DNA from: Henriciella marina
GTDB lineage: Bacteria > Pseudomonadota > Alphaproteobacteria > Caulobacterales > Hyphomonadaceae
Length of the DNA stretch: 64,000 nucleotides
Direction: 5' to 3'
Assembly (NCBI RefSeq): GCF_027213945.1
Contig: NZ_JAPWGW010000001.1
Span: 744,001 to 808,000, forward strand
Below, in pieces: positions 27,586 through 35,624 of this stretch. Made by a program: the position numbers and the translations under genes. The notes under the pieces were generated by a model that had not been told where the DNA came from, ran no database searches, and saw nothing but the letters and a program-made list of their open reading frames with translations. Within the stretch, counting starts at the first letter, position 1. Every line of letters begins with the position of its first letter.

Positions 27586-30500
27586 ATGCCCGATACGCTG
27601 ACGCCCATGACCAAGAACTGGGACGCGCTCGACAGGACGAAATTCGCCGACGAGGAAGCGCTGGTCGGCGACATCCTTAAATCGCTACCGCTGGATGAAC
27701 GCGCGCGCACCGCTGCGGTTCGCCGCGGCCGCGAACTTGTTCAGATCGCCCGCGCGGCCGGTCGTCCAAAAGGCATGATGGAAAGCTTCCTCGAGGAATT
27801 CGGGCTTTCCAATTCTGAAGGCCTGGCGCTGATGTGTCTTGCCGAAGCGCTCCTTCGCGTTCCGGATGCCGATACGCGCGACGATCTCATTGCTGAGAAA
27901 ATCCGCTCCGGCGACTGGGGCGCGCATTCGGGCCAGTCCGATAGCTGGCTGGTCAATGCCTCGACTTGGGGGCTGATGCTGACCGGGCGCGTCATCGGCG
28001 CACCGAGCGATGCCAAGCGCGGCCCCTCTACTTTCGTATCCAACCTCGTTCGCGAAAGCGGCGAGCCAGTCATCCGCGCGGCCATGATGCAGGCCATGCG
28101 GATCATGGGCGAGCAGTTCGTGCTGGGCCGGACCATTGATGAGGCACTGAAGCGCGGCCGCAAGAAAGTGAAGGCCGGTGAAGCGGCCAATTTCAGCTTT
28201 GACATGCTGGGTGAAGGCGCGCGCACAAATGATGATGCCGAGCGCTACTTCCAGTCTTACCGCGAAGCGATCAAGACGGTGGGGTCAGATGGTGATGCGT
28301 CTCTCTCGCCGGAAGCAAAGAACGGCATCTCGGTGAAGCTGTCAGCGCTCCATCCGCGCTATGAAGCGGTCAACGAGGCCCGCGTCCATGCAGAGCTTTA
28401 CCCGCGTCTGCTCGCGCTCTGCGAGGATGCCGCCAAGGCGAATATCAATCTCTGTCTTGATGCCGAAGAAGCCGACAGGCTGGTTATCTCGCTGCAGCTA
28501 CTTGAGCGGTTGATGCGTGAGCCATCGCTGAAAGGCTGGAGCGGTCTTGGCCTTGCGGTGCAGGCCTATCAGAAGCGCGCGCAGGATGTGATCAAGCGCC
28601 TGTCGGAACTTGCCGGGGAGACCGGCATGCGCCTCATGGTGCGTCTGGTGAAGGGCGCCTACTGGGACACAGAGATCAAGCACGCCCATGAAGAGGGCAT
28701 GGTGAACTTCCCGGTCTTCACGACCAAGCATGGCACCGACATCAACTATCTCGCCTGCGCACATGCTCTGCTGCAGGCAGGCCCGCGCATCTATGCGCAA
28801 TTTGCGACGCACAATGCCCACTCGCTCGCGACCATCCTGATGATGGCCGAAGCAGAGGGCGTCACGAATTACGAATTCCAGCGCCTGCATGGCATGGGTG
28901 AGCCGCTCTATGGCGCGGCTGAAAAAGGCGACAAGGTTCGCGTCTATGCACCGGTTGGCGCGCATAAGGACCTTCTACCCTATCTTGTGCGCCGTCTTCT
29001 GGAGAATGGCGCGAATACGAGCTTCGTCCACTCCTTCCTCGACCCGGATGTCGATGTCGAGAAGGTGGTCGATGACCCGATTGCGAAAGTCGAGGCCGGC
29101 CCCCGCCGCCATCCACGCATTCCGACGCCGCCGCGCCTCTATGGCCCGATGCGTAAGAACTCCATCGGAGTGGACCTGTCGCAGGCAAGCGAGCGCAAGG
29201 TTCTGGAAGACCATGTCGATGAGCTGAGAGCGGGCAAGGCGCTCGTCGCGGGGCCGATCATCTCCGGTAAGCTGCTAAGCGATGGCGGCGTAGAGGTGTT
29301 TGCGCCAGCCGATACGTCGCGGCGTGTCGGTACAGTGCGCGAAGCATCCGACGCCGATGTCGATGCGGCGCTCGATGCGGCTGTAGCCTTTCAGCCACAA
29401 TGGGACGCCCTCGGTGGGGCAAAGCGGGCGAAAATCCTTTCTGATATGGGCGATGCGCTTGAGGCCAATATGGACCGGCTGGTCGCCCTCATGGCTGAAG
29501 AGGCCGGCAAGACGTTTGTCGACGGCATCGCGGAAGTGCGCGAGGCCGTCGATTTCTGCCGTTATTATGCGGTGCAGGCCGAAGAAAAGTTCGAAGGCCG
29601 CACCCGCCTTCCGGGGCCGGCGGGTGAGACCAACCACATCTCGCTGCATGGCCGCGGCGTGTTTGCCTGTATCTCGCCTTGGAATTTCCCGCTGGCGATC
29701 TTCACGGGCCAGATCACAGCTGCGCTGGGCGCTGGCAATACGGTGGTTGCCAAGCCTGCAGAGCAGGCGCCGATCATTGCTTTTGAAGCGGTCCGCATTT
29801 TCCAGGAGGCCGGTCTTCCTGCCGGTGCGCTTCACCTCGTCCCGGGTCGCGGCGAGACGGTGGGCGCAAAACTTACGAGGGACCTTCGTGTCAGCGGCGT
29901 CTGTTTTACCGGCGGCACGGATACGGCCCGTCTGATCAACAAGACGCTAGCAGACAGGCAAGGGCCCATCATTTCCCTGATCGCTGAGACCGGCGGTCTG
30001 AACGGCATGTTTGTCGACACGACGGCCCTTCGCGAGCAGGTGATCGATGATGTACTGGGGTCGGCCTTCGGGTCTGCGGGGCAGCGTTGTTCCGCCCTGC
30101 GGGTCCTCTTCCTGCCTGATGCGACTGCGGATTTCATTCTGGAGGGCCTCAAGGGCGCAATGGATGAGCTGAAGATCGGGGATCCGGGGCGCGCCGATAC
30201 CGATGTCGGACCAGTCATCGATAGCGATGCTCATGAGATGCTGCAGGCCTATATGGCGCGCATGGAGGCAGAGGCATCTGTCATCAAGAAGCTGGAGACG
30301 CCGAGAGGCGGACACTACTTCGGTCCATCGATCATTGAGCTGAAGTCGCTCGACCAGATCGAGAAAGAGACGTTCGGACCGGTGCTTCACGTGGTGCGCT
30401 ACAAACCGGACAATATCGCCGAAGTCGGGGCGGCGCTGGAGGCGAAAGGCTATGGCCTGACGCTTGGTGTTCACTCGCGCCTTGAAAGCTTTGCGGCCAA

Positions 30501-30711
30501 GGTCCGCGACGCTGTGAAGGCGGGTAACACCTATATCAACCGCTCAATGACTGGTGCCGTGGTGGGTGTGCAGCCTTTCGGCGGCGAGGGTCTTTCCGGC
30601 ACCGGGCCCAAGGCAGGCGGCCCACACTACATGCTCCGCTTCGCAAGCGAGCGTGTGGTCACGGTGGATATCACGGCCCAGGGTGGTGATCCGGAATTGT
30701 TGAGCCTATAA
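27586..30711 (+). CDS. putA: Bifunctional proline dehydrogenase / P5C dehydrogenase PutA
   Basis: The start at 27586 (MPDTLTPMTKN) has GGAGG 7 nt upstream; a further ATG 12 codons earlier lacks an SD. The 1041-residue form has the PRODH barrel (about 160-470, with RLVKGAYWDTEIK and MRLMVRLVKGAYWD-type FAD/substrate residues), a linker, and the ALDH-type P5C dehydrogenase (about 530-1035) with catalytic Glu (AETGG) and Cys (GSAGQRCSALRV). It oxidises proline to glutamate with electrons to the membrane quinone pool. There is no N-terminal ribbon-helix-helix domain, so this PutA does not repress itself. It diverges from the GT4 gene. Confidence 0.97.
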   Translation: MPDTLTPMTKNWDALDRTKFADEEALVGDILKSLPLDERARTAAVRRGRELVQIARAAGRPKGMMESFLEEFGLSNSEGLALMCLAEALLRVPDADTRDDLIAEKIRSGDWGAHSGQSDSWLVNASTWGLMLTGRVIGAPSDAKRGPSTFVSNLVRESGEPVIRAAMMQAMRIMGEQFVLGRTIDEALKRGRKKVKAGEAANFSFDMLGEGARTNDDAERYFQSYREAIKTVGSDGDASLSPEAKNGISVKLSALHPRYEAVNEARVHAELYPRLLALCEDAAKANINLCLDAEEADRLVISLQLLERLMREPSLKGWSGLGLAVQAYQKRAQDVIKRLSELAGETGMRLMVRLVKGAYWDTEIKHAHEEGMVNFPVFTTKHGTDINYLACAHALLQAGPRIYAQFATHNAHSLATILMMAEAEGVTNYEFQRLHGMGEPLYGAAEKGDKVRVYAPVGAHKDLLPYLVRRLLENGANTSFVHSFLDPDVDVEKVVDDPIAKVEAGPRRHPRIPTPPRLYGPMRKNSIGVDLSQASERKVLEDHVDELRAGKALVAGPIISGKLLSDGGVEVFAPADTSRRVGTVREASDADVDAALDAAVAFQPQWDALGGAKRAKILSDMGDALEANMDRLVALMAEEAGKTFVDGIAEVREAVDFCRYYAVQAEEKFEGRTRLPGPAGETNHISLHGRGVFACISPWNFPLAIFTGQITAALGAGNTVVAKPAEQAPIIAFEAVRIFQEAGLPAGALHLVPGRGETVGAKLTRDLRVSGVCFTGGTDTARLINKTLADRQGPIISLIAETGGLNGMFVDTTALREQVIDDVLGSAFGSAGQRCSALRVLFLPDATADFILEGLKGAMDELKIGDPGRADTDVGPVIDSDAHEMLQAYMARMEAEASVIKKLETPRGGHYFGPSIIELKSLDQIEKETFGPVLHVVRYKPDNIAEVGAALEAKGYGLTLGVHSRLESFAAKVRDAVKAGNTYINRSMTGAVVGVQPFGGEGLSGTGPKAGGPHYMLRFASERVVTVDITAQGGDPELLSL

Positions 30712-30744
30712 CCCTCTGATTCCGTTTCGTTTGAGGGCGAGGCC

Positions 30745-31611
30745 ATGAAGCAAGCCAGCGTGTTCCTGATGGGTGCCATCTTTCTCGTGGCATGCGGCGC
30801 AGAGCGAGCAGATCAGTCTGAGAACGTTCGCGTCTCGCAGCTGCCGCGGCCTGAGCAGCCCGCTAGCAACGGGTTTGCTGATCCGAACAGTGGCATCGCC
30901 ATCGTCAGCGGGACTGAAGCGGCCTCCATCGATATCCGGCTTCCAGCGCGCATAGACGAGATCGATCCGGAGCTGGCGGCTTTGATCCGTCAGCGTGCAG
31001 CGGATGGCCAGGAAGCCTTCCTGGCGGCTGCTCAGAATGACCGCGCTGATGCAGAGAATGAAGGCTACGCTTTCCGGCCCCACTCGCTGACCGTCAGCTG
31101 GGATGAAGTCGGCCCCCGCGAAGGAACGCTCCGATCCTTCCTCGGCTCCTACGCAGCCTATGCTGGCGGCGCGCATCCCAACTTCCAGTTCGATGTGCTG
31201 AACTGGGATGAGGGCCTTGGCGAGGAAATCAGCTTCGAGGACCTTTTTGAGGATGACGTGGCAGCCCGATCCGTCATGGCGGATGCGTTACAGGCGGCCC
31301 TGATTGCCGCCAAGCGCGAGCGTATGAACGATCAAAGCCTTAGCGACGAGCAGCTGATGGATAGCTGGCTGAGGGCGGCATTCGACAATAATGAGGCGAT
31401 CTTCGAAAACTTCACCATTGCGCGCGGGATGGACAGTGAAGCACCAGCCGGGCTCATCTATCATTTTCAGCCTTACACGGTCGGTGCCTATGCTGAAGGG
31501 CCGTATGAGATTGCGGTGCCCGCCTCGGTCTTCGTCGATGAGCTCGCGCCGAGATATGGTGACCTGTTCGATACTGACGCAGAGGTCTTAGAGAGCGCGC
31601 CCGCGCCCTGA
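30745..31611 (+). CDS. DUF3298/RsiV-like secreted lipoprotein
   Basis: The 288-residue protein has a lipoprotein signal ending in a lipobox (AIFLVAC, cysteine at residue 17). The body has the PdaC/RsiV-like beta region (FRPHSLTVSWDEVGPREGTLRSFLGSYAAYAGGAHPN, about 105-145) and the DUF3298 C-domain with the typical IYHFQPYTVGAYAEGPYEIAVPASVF (about 235-260). Such domains occur in anti-sigma factors and periplasmic proteins; here there is no membrane anchor beyond the lipid and no sigma factor nearby, so the role is unknown. It follows putA by 33 bp, co-directional. Confidence 0.8.
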   Translation: MKQASVFLMGAIFLVACGAERADQSENVRVSQLPRPEQPASNGFADPNSGIAIVSGTEAASIDIRLPARIDEIDPELAALIRQRAADGQEAFLAAAQNDRADAENEGYAFRPHSLTVSWDEVGPREGTLRSFLGSYAAYAGGAHPNFQFDVLNWDEGLGEEISFEDLFEDDVAARSVMADALQAALIAAKRERMNDQSLSDEQLMDSWLRAAFDNNEAIFENFTIARGMDSEAPAGLIYHFQPYTVGAYAEGPYEIAVPASVFVDELAPRYGDLFDTDAEVLESAPAP

Positions 31612-31617
31612 GCAGTT

Positions 31618-31938
31618 TTACTGCGCCTGTTCAATCAGCGAACATCCAAGACCTTCCTCATGGACAGCGGTGGCGCTGACCACGCCGCCGAGCACAGTTG
31701 CGCGTATGGCATTGTCCTCTTCGTGGAAGCTTACAGCGCTCACATCTTCGGTGAAGTCGGCAAGGCAGCTCTCCATGGGGCGCTCTGCAACAAACCGACA
31801 CGAGCAGACCATTTTGGCGCCATAGGGCGTCGCGACACGGGCAAGATCGATCTGGTCCTTGATCATGAATTGCCAGGCGAGAAGTGCTGCAACGCCCAAC
31901 ATGATCACGATGACGATTGCGGCTTTGACGAGTTTCAT
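31618..31938 (-). CDS. Small uncharacterised single-span protein
   Basis: This 106-residue protein has one N-terminal membrane span (KAAIVIVIMLGVAALLAWQFMI) and a small extracytoplasmic domain with four cysteines (CSCRFVAERPMESC and GCSLIEQAQ) that could form disulfides. I do not recognise a family. It lies head-to-head with the serine hydrolase gene, 45 bp apart, and its 3' end faces the DUF3298 gene 6 bp away. It may be functionally linked to the hydrolase by shared promoters; this is inference. Confidence 0.6.
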   Translation of the reverse strand: MKLVKAAIVIVIMLGVAALLAWQFMIKDQIDLARVATPYGAKMVCSCRFVAERPMESCLADFTEDVSAVSFHEEDNAIRATVLGGVVSATAVHEEGLGCSLIEQAQ

Positions 31939-31983
31939 GCTCTGCCTCTAGATGTGCTGTGACAATCGTTACGGAGCGCGTCG

Positions 31984-33216
31984 ATGTTGTTCAAGTCTCT
32001 CCTCATCGCAGCCGCCTGCGTTGTCGGCTTGCAGGCCAGTGCGCAGGGCCTCGTCCCGCTGCCGCCGCAGCCTGACGGCGTTGCCTGGCCCACTGAAAAC
32101 TGGCCCGAGGGCGAGGTGCCTGCCGGGATCGATGAAGAGCTTTCGCTTCTTGTCCGCGATGCGATGGCGACAAGCGTAACAGAGCCGATGGGCCAGACGC
32201 GCGCGATCATCATTATCCATGAGGGACGTCTGATCTCCGAGTCCTATGCCGACGGGTTCGGGCCGGATACGAAACAGGTTTCATGGTCGATGGCGAAATC
32301 GATTACGTCTGCGCTCGTTGGCCGGGCGGTCGAACTCGGTCTGATCGAAGATATCGACTATGTGATGCCGACCCCGTTTCAAGAGGGCGATCCACGCGGT
32401 GAGATCACCTGGCGTCAATGGCTCACGATGACGGATGGGCTCGATTATCTCGAAATCGGCTCGACCGGGCTCGCCGACAATGACGTCGTGCAGATGATGT
32501 ACGGCCCCGGCCGGTTCGACGTAGCACAACATATAGTGGATGAGTTCGAGCTGGCGCACGACCCCGGTGCGGTGTGGAACTACTCCACGGCTGGATTTCA
32601 TCTGATCGGATGGGCGCTGCAGACTGTTCACGAAGACACTTTGCACTGTCGAGAGGCGAGCGACGGGGGGTGTGACGATGCTTTAAGCGTCCAAGGTCGC
32701 AAATTCTGGATGCGCGCGTTCATTAGAGCTGTGCTGGCGGACCCCATCGGCATGGATGCGCAGCCTGAGTTTGACGCCGCTGGTACCTTCCTCGGCGGCT
32801 CACTCGTCTGGGCTTCGGCGCGCGACTTTGCAAAGTTCGGTTATCTCTATCTGCGTGATGGCATCTGGGATGGCGAGCGGCTCTTGCCCGAAGGTTGGGT
32901 CGACTTTTCCCGCCGGGACCCTGTATCCACCGGGGCCAATGTCTACGGCGCAGGCTGGTGGCTTGGCGCAGACCCCGCGCCAGAGCCTGCCGGGCAAGCT
33001 GCAACGACACCACCCTTTGATGCCTTCTCGGCGCAGGGGCATGAGGGCCAGACGATCTGGGTTGTTCCCTCAAAAGATCTCGTCATCGTACGGCTCGGCC
33101 TGATGCCGAATGGCGGGGACAACTGGCCGAGGCTTTATGAGTGGAATCAGTCGGTAGCCCGGCTCTTCCCGGACGTGTCCGACCGGGAGGTCTCATCGGC
33201 AGAGGGCGAGGGGTGA
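31984..33216 (+). CDS. Beta-lactamase-fold serine hydrolase (class C / penicillin-binding-protein-like)
   Basis: The 410-residue protein has a signal peptide ending near QASAQG (residues 17-22). The beta-lactamase-related fold is marked by S102-M-A-K105 (SxxK) and WNYSTAG (Y/S-x-N-type motif, about 200). Members include esterases, D-aminopeptidases and carboxypeptidases; no KTG triad with a lactamase context is seen, and an antibiotic role is not implied. Size and motifs are consistent with an active exported hydrolase of unknown substrate. It diverges from the small membrane protein. Confidence 0.88.
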   Translation: MLFKSLLIAAACVVGLQASAQGLVPLPPQPDGVAWPTENWPEGEVPAGIDEELSLLVRDAMATSVTEPMGQTRAIIIIHEGRLISESYADGFGPDTKQVSWSMAKSITSALVGRAVELGLIEDIDYVMPTPFQEGDPRGEITWRQWLTMTDGLDYLEIGSTGLADNDVVQMMYGPGRFDVAQHIVDEFELAHDPGAVWNYSTAGFHLIGWALQTVHEDTLHCREASDGGCDDALSVQGRKFWMRAFIRAVLADPIGMDAQPEFDAAGTFLGGSLVWASARDFAKFGYLYLRDGIWDGERLLPEGWVDFSRRDPVSTGANVYGAGWWLGADPAPEPAGQAATTPPFDAFSAQGHEGQTIWVVPSKDLVIVRLGLMPNGGDNWPRLYEWNQSVARLFPDVSDREVSSAEGEG

Positions 33217-33559
33217 TTCGAGGACCGATCGCCTGCATATTGAAAGGTGTTTATCGTCTTGCGGAAAAGAGTTTCCATCGGTGCGCGTTTGAGCGCCAGT
33301 GGCCCAGATCTTTCCGCATCCGAAATGAAATTTCCTTCAATTTGTTTATCGCTTTTAGTGACGGGCGTTGCGGACAGGAATCCCACCGAAGACGGCGAGA
33401 ATTCCACGGCAACCGTCGTAAATTCGGCAGAGTCCCCATTGACCAAGCCTTAACCTTAGGAACACTATATCTAGTATTGGGACGGGGTAGAGGCACCGCA
33501 TATGGCGCTTCTGGGGCTAAATCCCTATATTTGACGGGCCGATTGAGAGGAAAGACACC
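33217..33559 (+). other. nrdA upstream region, 343 bp without a gene
   Basis: I see no credible gene here, although short open frames occur. It holds the nrdA control region: the NrdR-type boxes at 33462-33508 and an SD-like GAGAGGAAAG just before the ATG at 33560. The stretch 33217-33460 is unremarkable. Confidence 0.6.
33462..33508 (+). promoter_or_regulatory. Paired NrdR boxes before nrdA
   Basis: Box 1 (33462-33477) ACACTATATCTAGTAT is close to the NrdR consensus acaCwAtATaTwGtgt. Box 2 (33493-33508) GCACCGCATATGGCGC is weaker (9 of 16). The boxes are spaced 31 bp start to start, the normal three-turn spacing of NrdR sites, in front of a ribonucleotide reductase gene. Confidence 0.75.
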
Positions 33560-35434
33560 ATGTCTGCGAGCACTGTTGCGACCAAAACATCCGCCGCGCT
33601 TCGCCGGGGCAAGCCGAAGGGCCAGACACCGCGTCCGGATCTCAAGGTCGTTAACGATATCGAGATCACGATCGATGAGTCGCGCGATGCGCTGCTGACC
33701 GAGTTCGGCAAGAAGACGCTCGAAGACCGCTACCTCCTCACCGGGGAAAGCTATCAGGAGATGTTCGCCCGCGTCGCGAAGGCTTTCGCTGACGATCAGG
33801 ATCACGCCCAGCGAATTTATGACTACATGTCACGCCTCTGGTTCATGCCAGCGACGCCCGTGCTCTCAAATGGCGGCGCTGATCGCGGTCTTCCGATTTC
33901 GTGCTTCCTCAACCAGGTTGGCGACTCGCTCGACGATATCGTGGAGACATGGACCGAGAATGTCTGGCTTGCTTCGAATGGTGGCGGTATCGGTACCTAT
34001 TGGGGGCATGTCCGCTCCATCGGTGAGAAAGTCGGCCAGAACGGACAGACCTCCGGCATCATTCCTTTCATCCGTGTGATGGACAGCCTGACGCTTGCGA
34101 TCAGCCAGGGCTCGCTGCGCCGTGGCTCGGCTGCCTGCTATCTTGATGTGCACCACCCGGAAATCGAGGAATTCCTCGAAATCCGCAAAGCGTCGGGTGA
34201 CTTCAACCGCAAGTCCCTCAACCTGCACCATGGCATCAACATCACCGATGAGTTCATGGAAGCCGTCCGCAAGGATGAAGAGTTCGGCCTGCGTTCGCCA
34301 AAGTCCGGCGAAGTGCTGCGCACCGTCAATGCACGCAAGATCTGGCAGAAGATCCTCGAGCTGCGCATCCAGACCGGTGAGCCATACCTGCTCTTCACAG
34401 ACACGGTGAACAACGCCATGCCTGCGCACCAGCGCAAGCTTGGCCTCAAGGTCCACCAGTCGAACCTTTGTTCGGAAATCACGCTTCCGACGGGCGTTGA
34501 CCAGAATGGCGAAGACCGCACGGCTGTCTGCTGCCTGTCTTCGGTCAATGCCGAGAAATTCCTCGAATGGTCAAAAGACGAGAACTTCCTGGAAGACATC
34601 TTCCGCTTCCTCGACAATGTGCTGGAAGACTTCATCCAGCGCGCGCCGAACGAGATGGCCCGCGCTGTCTATTCGGCAAAGCGTGAGCGCTCGGTCGGTC
34701 TTGGCCTGATGGGCTTCCACTCCTTCCTGCAGACGATGAACGTGCCGATCGAAAGCGCGATGTCGAAAGTCTGGAACGAGAAGATGTTCAAGCACATCCG
34801 CGCCGGCGCCGACCAGGCATCGGTCAAGCTCGCCAAGGAGCGTGGCCCATGTGAAGATGCGCGCGAAGCCGGCATGATGGCCCGCTTCAGCCACAAGATG
34901 GCCGTTGCGCCGACCGCGTCGATCTCGATTATCTGCGGCGGCACGTCTGCTGGCATCGAGCCGATCCCGGCAAACGTCTACACGCACAAAACGCTGTCAG
35001 GCTCCTTCACGGTGAAGAACCAGCAGCTGGAGCGTGTGCTCGAGCAGAAGGGCGCGAACACCGAAGAGACCTGGAATTCGATCCTCGAGAATGAGGGCTC
35101 CGTCCAGCATCTCGAATGCCTCGACGAGCATGAGAAATCCGTCTTCAAGACAGCTTTCGAGCTCGACCAGCGCTGGATCATTGAGCTGGCTGCAGACCGC
35201 ACGCCGTATATCTGTCAGAGTCAGTCGCTCAACGTCTTCCTGCCGGCCGACATCAATAAGTGGGACCTTCACATGCTGCACTGGACGGCGTGGGAAAAAG
35301 GCCTGAAGTCTCTCTATTACTGCCGCTCCAAATCGGTCCAGCGCGCTAGCTTTGCGGGCGCCGCCGACAAGGAAAAGGCAACCGGTATGGACGTGCCGAA
35401 CACTGACTATGACGAATGCCTCGCCTGCCAGTAG
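33560..35434 (+). CDS. nrdA: Ribonucleoside-diphosphate reductase class I, catalytic (alpha) subunit
   Basis: The 624-residue protein has the alpha-barrel radical chemistry residues: C115 (LPISCFLN) and C324/C325 region as the active-site disulfide pair, and NLCSE (N302, C304, E306) for the thiyl radical and its neighbours. The C-terminal electron-relay cysteines are C620 and C623 (DECLACQ), spaced CxxC. No N-terminal ATP-cone is present, so the usual dATP overall activity switch is absent. Cells need the beta subunit NrdB, which is not adjacent but 5.2 kb downstream on the same strand. A strong bidirectional terminator follows. Confidence 0.96.
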   Translation: MSASTVATKTSAALRRGKPKGQTPRPDLKVVNDIEITIDESRDALLTEFGKKTLEDRYLLTGESYQEMFARVAKAFADDQDHAQRIYDYMSRLWFMPATPVLSNGGADRGLPISCFLNQVGDSLDDIVETWTENVWLASNGGGIGTYWGHVRSIGEKVGQNGQTSGIIPFIRVMDSLTLAISQGSLRRGSAACYLDVHHPEIEEFLEIRKASGDFNRKSLNLHHGINITDEFMEAVRKDEEFGLRSPKSGEVLRTVNARKIWQKILELRIQTGEPYLLFTDTVNNAMPAHQRKLGLKVHQSNLCSEITLPTGVDQNGEDRTAVCCLSSVNAEKFLEWSKDENFLEDIFRFLDNVLEDFIQRAPNEMARAVYSAKRERSVGLGLMGFHSFLQTMNVPIESAMSKVWNEKMFKHIRAGADQASVKLAKERGPCEDAREAGMMARFSHKMAVAPTASISIICGGTSAGIEPIPANVYTHKTLSGSFTVKNQQLERVLEQKGANTEETWNSILENEGSVQHLECLDEHEKSVFKTAFELDQRWIIELAADRTPYICQSQSLNVFLPADINKWDLHMLHWTAWEKGLKSLYYCRSKSVQRASFAGAADKEKATGMDVPNTDYDECLACQ

Positions 35435-35468
35435 GCGCAGTTTTTCATCTTCGTCTGAGGGAATAAGA

Positions 35469-35503
35469 AAAACCCCGGCTCAGCGATGAGCCGGGGTTTT
35501 TGT
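35469..35503 (+). terminator. Bidirectional terminator between nrdA and the ZnuD-like gene
   Basis: A long perfect hairpin, AAACCCCGGCTCA paired with TGAGCCGGGGTTT around a GCGA loop, has T-rich tails in both directions. It ends nrdA transcription and may also stop that of the convergent TonB receptor gene. Confidence 0.85.
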
Positions 35504-35565
35504 TTAGTTTGGATGCTGAGATACGCCGCTCGTGCTTCATGTTCGCAGCGGTAGCAATTTCAACG

Positions 35566-35598
35566 CCCTCATCCTGAGCAAAGTCGAAGGACGAGGGG
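35566..35598. repeat. Intergenic REP-like inverted repeat
   Basis: CCCTCATCCT and AGGACGAGGG form an imperfect 10 bp inverted repeat around GAGCAAAGTCGA. This CCTCATCCTGAG...AGTCGAAGGACGAGG element is, from memory, a dispersed intergenic repeat seen in many Caulobacterales and Hyphomonadaceae genomes. Only one copy occurs in this window. Confidence 0.6.
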
Positions 35599-35624
35599 GT
35601 TGAGTGTAAGCTGGAGCCGCTGGC

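Noticed and set aside
31984-33216. Beta-lactamase resistance gene
   Set aside because: Only the SxxK-type fold is shared; the gene looks like a general exported hydrolase.
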